A stretch of 7,050 nt of DNA from Bacilli bacterium (GTDB taxonomy: Bacteria; Bacillota_I; Bacilli_A; RF39; UBA660), in NCBI GenBank assembly GCA_022793565.1, contig JAAWDC010000121.1:1-7050 (forward strand), read 5' to 3'. The notes beneath the pieces were generated by a model. That model did no database searches and was not told the origin of the DNA. It saw only the letters and a program-made list of their open reading frames with translations. Positions 4,772 to 7,050 of the stretch are shown in pieces. The translations under genes and the position numbers were made by a program. The first letter of the stretch is position 1. The number at the start of each line of letters is the position of its first letter.

Positions 4772-6085
4772 TTAATCTCCTACTACTTGTTCGGAAATAT
4801 AAAACTCTACAGAATCCATTACTATTCCATCAAGCACTGCTTGGAATGTATAGTATCCTGCTGTTTTTAAAACTTGATTATTATATGTTTGGAAAGATCC
4901 ATCTTCATATGCATATACTAATTCCATACTTGGAGTACTTGTCATCGAAACCGTAATATCTCCATCGTTGGTATTTAAGTTTACGCTTGTCGTTTTTTTG
5001 CCAGCTTGAAGAACATCGATTGAAACTTCTACATTCGTAGTTGCTATTTGAACTGTTACTTCGTTTCCAGCCAAATCAAAGACAGACACTTCTTCCATTT
5101 GATTATTCTCATAAATTTTTGTTAGATGGCGTTGATCTTGTGATAATTGCCAACCAGAGATTACTCTTATATCTTCTTGAGATGTAATTGTTACAATGGT
5201 ATGATTTTTATCTATTCTAGAATATGTTACTTGTACAACTGGGTTACTACGATCAATTGTTACTATATATTCTTGAACATTCCCAGAAACGTCATATGCT
5301 CTAACATGGTATTCCCCATCTTCATAAAGAATTAAATCTTGTGTAAAATCAACTTCGATCATTTCTTGCATTGCATCTTGTTCTATTGTTGCAGTGTTGT
5401 TTATGATTTCATATTTTGCCTTATAATATTCTACATAGGCAACTTCATGATTATCTCTAAATGACAGCATAATTTCTTGGTTAATTTTACTTCCTGATTT
5501 TACTGGTTCATAGCTTGTAATTCCTGTTGTTGGATCTTCTCTTCTTATTAATCCTTCAATAATTGGAGCTTCCTGATCCTGAACAAGAATACTGATCTCT
5601 TTTTGTGTAGACCAAACACCATATCTTACAGTATAGACAACTTTATACATTCCTGGTTGACTACTAGAAAAATCAGAAACTTTTTGATAGCTTGTTCCAT
5701 ATAGTTCTTGGAAAAAATATTCTATCTTTAAAAAAACTCCTTCTTCTAGTTTTATTTCTGGTAAAGTGAATTGTTCTCCTACTGCAATTTTGTACATTGA
5801 GTCAACTTGTGATAAGTATTGATTTAAATCTATTATCTTTTCTTGTTCTTTCTCTACTTGATAGTCTTTTTTTACTACTATATTCGTATTAGAATCTACT
5901 ATAGAATTGTTATCTAACTCATCAGTCTTTGGAGTTGGGCTTGGTACTGGTTCAACAATATTGGAATCCTTCCGATCATCTTTTAACTCTTTTTTATCGC
6001 ATCCTCGAATTGCAATTAAAGAACCAACCAATAGAATTAGAAAAAAGCCTACAAGCCACAGACCTTTTTTGTCGTTTGCGTTCAT
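4772..6085 (-). CDS. Membrane-anchored multi-domain Ig-like surface protein
   Basis: This 437-residue protein is exported and stays at the cell surface. The N-terminus has a KK pair, then a hydrophobic segment at 9-26 and IRGC with Cys29. It is either a signal anchor or a lipoprotein with a poor lipobox (Arg before Gly-Cys). Residues 30-75 are a charged Pro/Thr/Asn linker. The rest is beta-sandwich repeats: about 99-169 (ending ISILVQDQEAPI, as in DUF5011/HYR-like domains), about 172-278 (GEYHVRAYDVSGN...VTIDRSNP, a bacterial Ig-like signature), 280-347 (EVSVFDLAGNEV) and 350-430. No sortase motif or enzymatic site is seen. The ATG at 6083-6085 is chosen because AGGGGGG lies five nt upstream; an in-frame TTG at 6118 would add 11 residues but lacks such a site and would place charges before the signal. 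Its long leader sets it apart from its neighbours. Adhesion or wall-associated roles are possible but not shown. Confidence 0.87.
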   Translation of the reverse strand: MNANDKKGLWLVGFFLILLVGSLIAIRGCDKKELKDDRKDSNIVEPVPSPTPKTDELDNNSIVDSNTNIVVKKDYQVEKEQEKIIDLNQYLSQVDSMYKIAVGEQFTLPEIKLEEGVFLKIEYFFQELYGTSYQKVSDFSSSQPGMYKVVYTVRYGVWSTQKEISILVQDQEAPIIEGLIRREDPTTGITSYEPVKSGSKINQEIMLSFRDNHEVAYVEYYKAKYEIINNTATIEQDAMQEMIEVDFTQDLILYEDGEYHVRAYDVSGNVQEYIVTIDRSNPVVQVTYSRIDKNHTIVTITSQEDIRVISGWQLSQDQRHLTKIYENNQMEEVSVFDLAGNEVTVQIATTNVEVSIDVLQAGKKTTSVNLNTNDGDITVSMTSTPSMELVYAYEDGSFQTYNNQVLKTAGYYTFQAVLDGIVMDSVEFYISEQVVGD

Positions 6086-6290
6086 TTTATCCCCCCTGAC
6101 TACGCTAAATTTCGACAATTTAATTGTTTCAAAGGCAAATGTTCTTTGTCAATCACTTGGACATAAATAGACAGAAAATACTTTTAGGAGTGTGATCTTC
6201 TCATAGAAGTTAAAGTCTTGACCTCTATATTAATTTGCATGATAGAATTTCTTTTCTATTTGTACTTTTTATATATTGAAGGTTGTCTCT
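6086..6290 (-). other. Long 5' leader of the Ig-like protein gene, no known riboswitch recognised
   Basis: If transcription starts at the extended -10 at 6292-6300, the mRNA has about 200 nt before the ATG at 6085. Visible local structures on the minus strand include ATAGAA/TTCTAT around AAGAAA, ATAGAGGT/ACTTCTAT around a 10-nt loop (one G-U), and CAAAG/CTTTG near 6130-6150. CTCCT near 6186 could pair with the AGGGG of the ribosome site. An 18-codon frame (MQINIEVKTLTSMRRSHS) starts at 6240 without a good ribosome site. A perfect TTGACA (minus, near 6147-6152) with AACAAT 18 bp downstream is a possible second promoter that would shorten the leader. I do not recognise a known riboswitch consensus. 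Confidence 0.4.
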
Positions 6291-6291
6291 T

Positions 6292-6300
6292 ATTTTAACA
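6292..6300 (-). promoter_or_regulatory. Candidate extended -10 promoter of the Ig-like protein gene
   Basis: On the minus strand TGTTAAAAT has the TGn extension and a -10 box matching 5 of 6 positions. TTGTTT lies 18 bp upstream as a poor -35. It directly follows the terminator of the upstream gene, the same terminator-promoter spacing used elsewhere in this window. Confidence 0.5.
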
Positions 6301-6319
6301 TAGGAAAAACTAGTGAAAC

Positions 6320-6349
6320 AAAAAAACACATAGCAATTTTCTATGTGTT
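6320..6349 (-). terminator. Intrinsic terminator of the SipW-type secreted protein gene
   Basis: On the minus strand AACACATAG (6341-6349) pairs perfectly with CTATGTGTT (6325-6333) around a 7-nt loop, and the U tract TTTTTTTG follows. It lies about 18 nt after the TAG stop of the upstream gene and ends that single-gene transcript. Confidence 0.88.
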
Positions 6350-6366
6350 CCAAAGTATCATACTTT

Positions 6367-6966
6367 CTAATTTTCGGGAATAATCGAAATATCTACTGAA
6401 AAACTTCTTCCTTGGTAATTGGCTGTATTCTTATCTACCCAAATTCTTAATTTATAATCTCGGTTGAATCTACCATTATAACCATTTTCAGCAATACCCT
6501 TATAAAGGATTTTTGAATTTCCGATTGGTAATATTGGGTACTCTTTTAATTTTGAAAATGTTGTTACTTCCCCAGCTTGATTACAAGTCGTATCTATCGG
6601 ATACTCTTTTCCATTTATTACCTCTGTCAAGTATACCTTTACAGAATCATCTGCCAATGTAGAATTTGTCTTTTTGGTAATTACTATACTATATGGCACT
6701 GTTTCATCTTTTTTTAGTTTTCCTTTTACTGAAAAGTGAAATATTTGTCCATCCGCAGATATCTTCTTTCCCAGTTCATCAGATATAGGGGTCAAATTAG
6801 AAATGGAAAATTCTGGTGTTCCATGGTAATTGGAATAATCAAAAATCAATCCCGCTTTTACAGCTGATTCATCATAATCTAATAAAGAATAGCTTACTCC
6901 CGTAGTTACTAGTGTAAGGGATAGTAGTGCTAAAACGGAGATTATTATTTGTCTTTTTCTACTCAT
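6367..6966 (-). CDS. Secreted protein with SipW-type (TasA/camelysin-like) signal region
   Basis: This is a 199-residue secreted protein. Residues 1-6 are basic (MSRKRQ) and 7-24 are hydrophobic, followed by VSYSLLDYDESAVKAGLIFD. That run resembles the SipW-dependent pattern T-Y-A-x-F-x-D-x-E...AG-x-L-D seen in TasA and camelysin, where a dedicated signal peptidase cleaves near the Y-[AS] site. The rest (about 45-199) is predicted beta-rich from alternating hydrophobic strands: FHFSVKGKL, VPYSIVITK, VKVYLTEV and, near the C-terminus, YKLRIWVDKN and FSVDISII. Length is close to camelysin/CalY (about 197). There is no visible metal site or transmembrane tail and only one cysteine (C128). The ATG follows AGGAGG (6973-6978) with 5-6 nt spacing. 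Matrix fibre or pilus-like surface roles would be inferred from the family only; no sipW gene is in view. The divergence is large, so confidence in the subfamily is moderate. Confidence 0.8.
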   Translation of the reverse strand: MSRKRQIIISVLALLSLTLVTTGVSYSLLDYDESAVKAGLIFDYSNYHGTPEFSISNLTPISDELGKKISADGQIFHFSVKGKLKKDETVPYSIVITKKTNSTLADDSVKVYLTEVINGKEYPIDTTCNQAGEVTTFSKLKEYPILPIGNSKILYKGIAENGYNGRFNRDYKLRIWVDKNTANYQGRSFSVDISIIPEN

Positions 6967-6990
6967 ATAAAGCCTCCTATTATTATATTA

Positions 6991-7019
6991 AGTATATAAT
7001 TATTATGATAAAAAGACAA
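6991..7019 (-). promoter_or_regulatory. Promoter of the SipW-type secreted protein gene
   Basis: On the minus strand TTGTCT (7014-7019) and TATACT (6991-6996) are 17 bp apart, matching consensus at 4 of 6 and 5 of 6 positions. The start would be near 6984, just upstream of the AGGAGG ribosome site. A second TATAAT-like run closer to the gene is too near the ribosome site to be useful. Confidence 0.6.
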
Positions 7020-7050
7020 GAGTTTCAGACAAAAAAGAACAAAAATAAAA

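Noticed and set aside
6086..6118. TTG start at 6118 for the Ig-like protein
   Set aside because: The ATG at 6083-6085 has an AGGGGGG ribosome site five nt upstream, and the shorter form begins with a normal signal/anchor region.
5147..6170. Plus-strand open frames of 62 and 87 codons
   Set aside because: They are antisense to the Ig-like protein gene, without ribosome sites or recognisable domains.
6181..6240. 18-codon upstream frame as a real leader-peptide gene
   Set aside because: It has no clear ribosome site and no run of regulatory codons; kept only as a note within the leader.

Overview
The window is AT-rich (roughly one third G+C by eye) and looks like a chromosomal segment of a low-GC Gram-positive bacterium: Firmicutes/Bacilli or a related uncultured, possibly genome-reduced lineage. 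The evidence is strong AGGAGG-type ribosome binding sites, extended -10 promoters, U-tract hairpin terminators, a T-box leader and a sepF-divIVA pair. All six protein genes lie on the minus strand, so transcription runs from high to low coordinates. Five ORFs end in TAA or TAG and one in TGA, with no in-frame TGA elsewhere, so standard bacterial code 11 is assumed.

Layout in transcription order. (1) 6991-6320: a promoter, a 199-residue secreted protein with a SipW-type (TasA/camelysin-like) N-terminus, and a strong terminator. (2) 6300-4669: an extended -10 promoter, an unusually long leader of about 200 nt, and a membrane-anchored or lipoprotein-like protein made of Ig-like beta domains. Its 3' region carries two tandem hairpins with the same loop sequence, followed by a terminator. 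(3) 4650-2804: a promoter, a HerA/FtsK-superfamily ATPase (HAS-barrel plus DUF87-type pump), and a weak terminator. (4) 2790-1839: a promoter, sepF, then divIVA 23 nt later, and a terminator that folds over the divIVA stop codon. (5) 1809-281: a promoter and a 486-residue protein of unknown family with a transposase-type helix-turn-helix at its N-terminus. (6) 284-1: a promoter and a T-box leader whose specifier reads AUC (Ile), ending in an antitermination-controlled terminator. The gene it controls starts beyond position 1 and is most likely ileS.

The sepF-divIVA-(T-box)ileS order is the 3' end of the classical Firmicutes division cluster (sepF-ylmG-ylmH-divIVA-ileS in Bacillus). Here it is compacted, with ylmG and ylmH absent between sepF and divIVA, and with an unfamiliar HTH gene inserted before ileS. 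SepF (FtsZ tethering) and DivIVA (curved-membrane/pole scaffold) should act together at the septum. The HerA-like ATPase and the two surface proteins have their own promoters and terminators and are separate transcription units.

No tRNA, rRNA, CRISPR array, insertion sequence or complete defence system was seen. The most unusual items are the tandem same-loop hairpins with a possible plus-strand small RNA, the unclassified HTH protein beside the division genes, and the orphan HerA. The ends hold nothing else that can be named: 1-21 is the spacer before the off-window gene, and 7020-7050 is T-rich on the minus strand and could be the tail of an upstream terminator.
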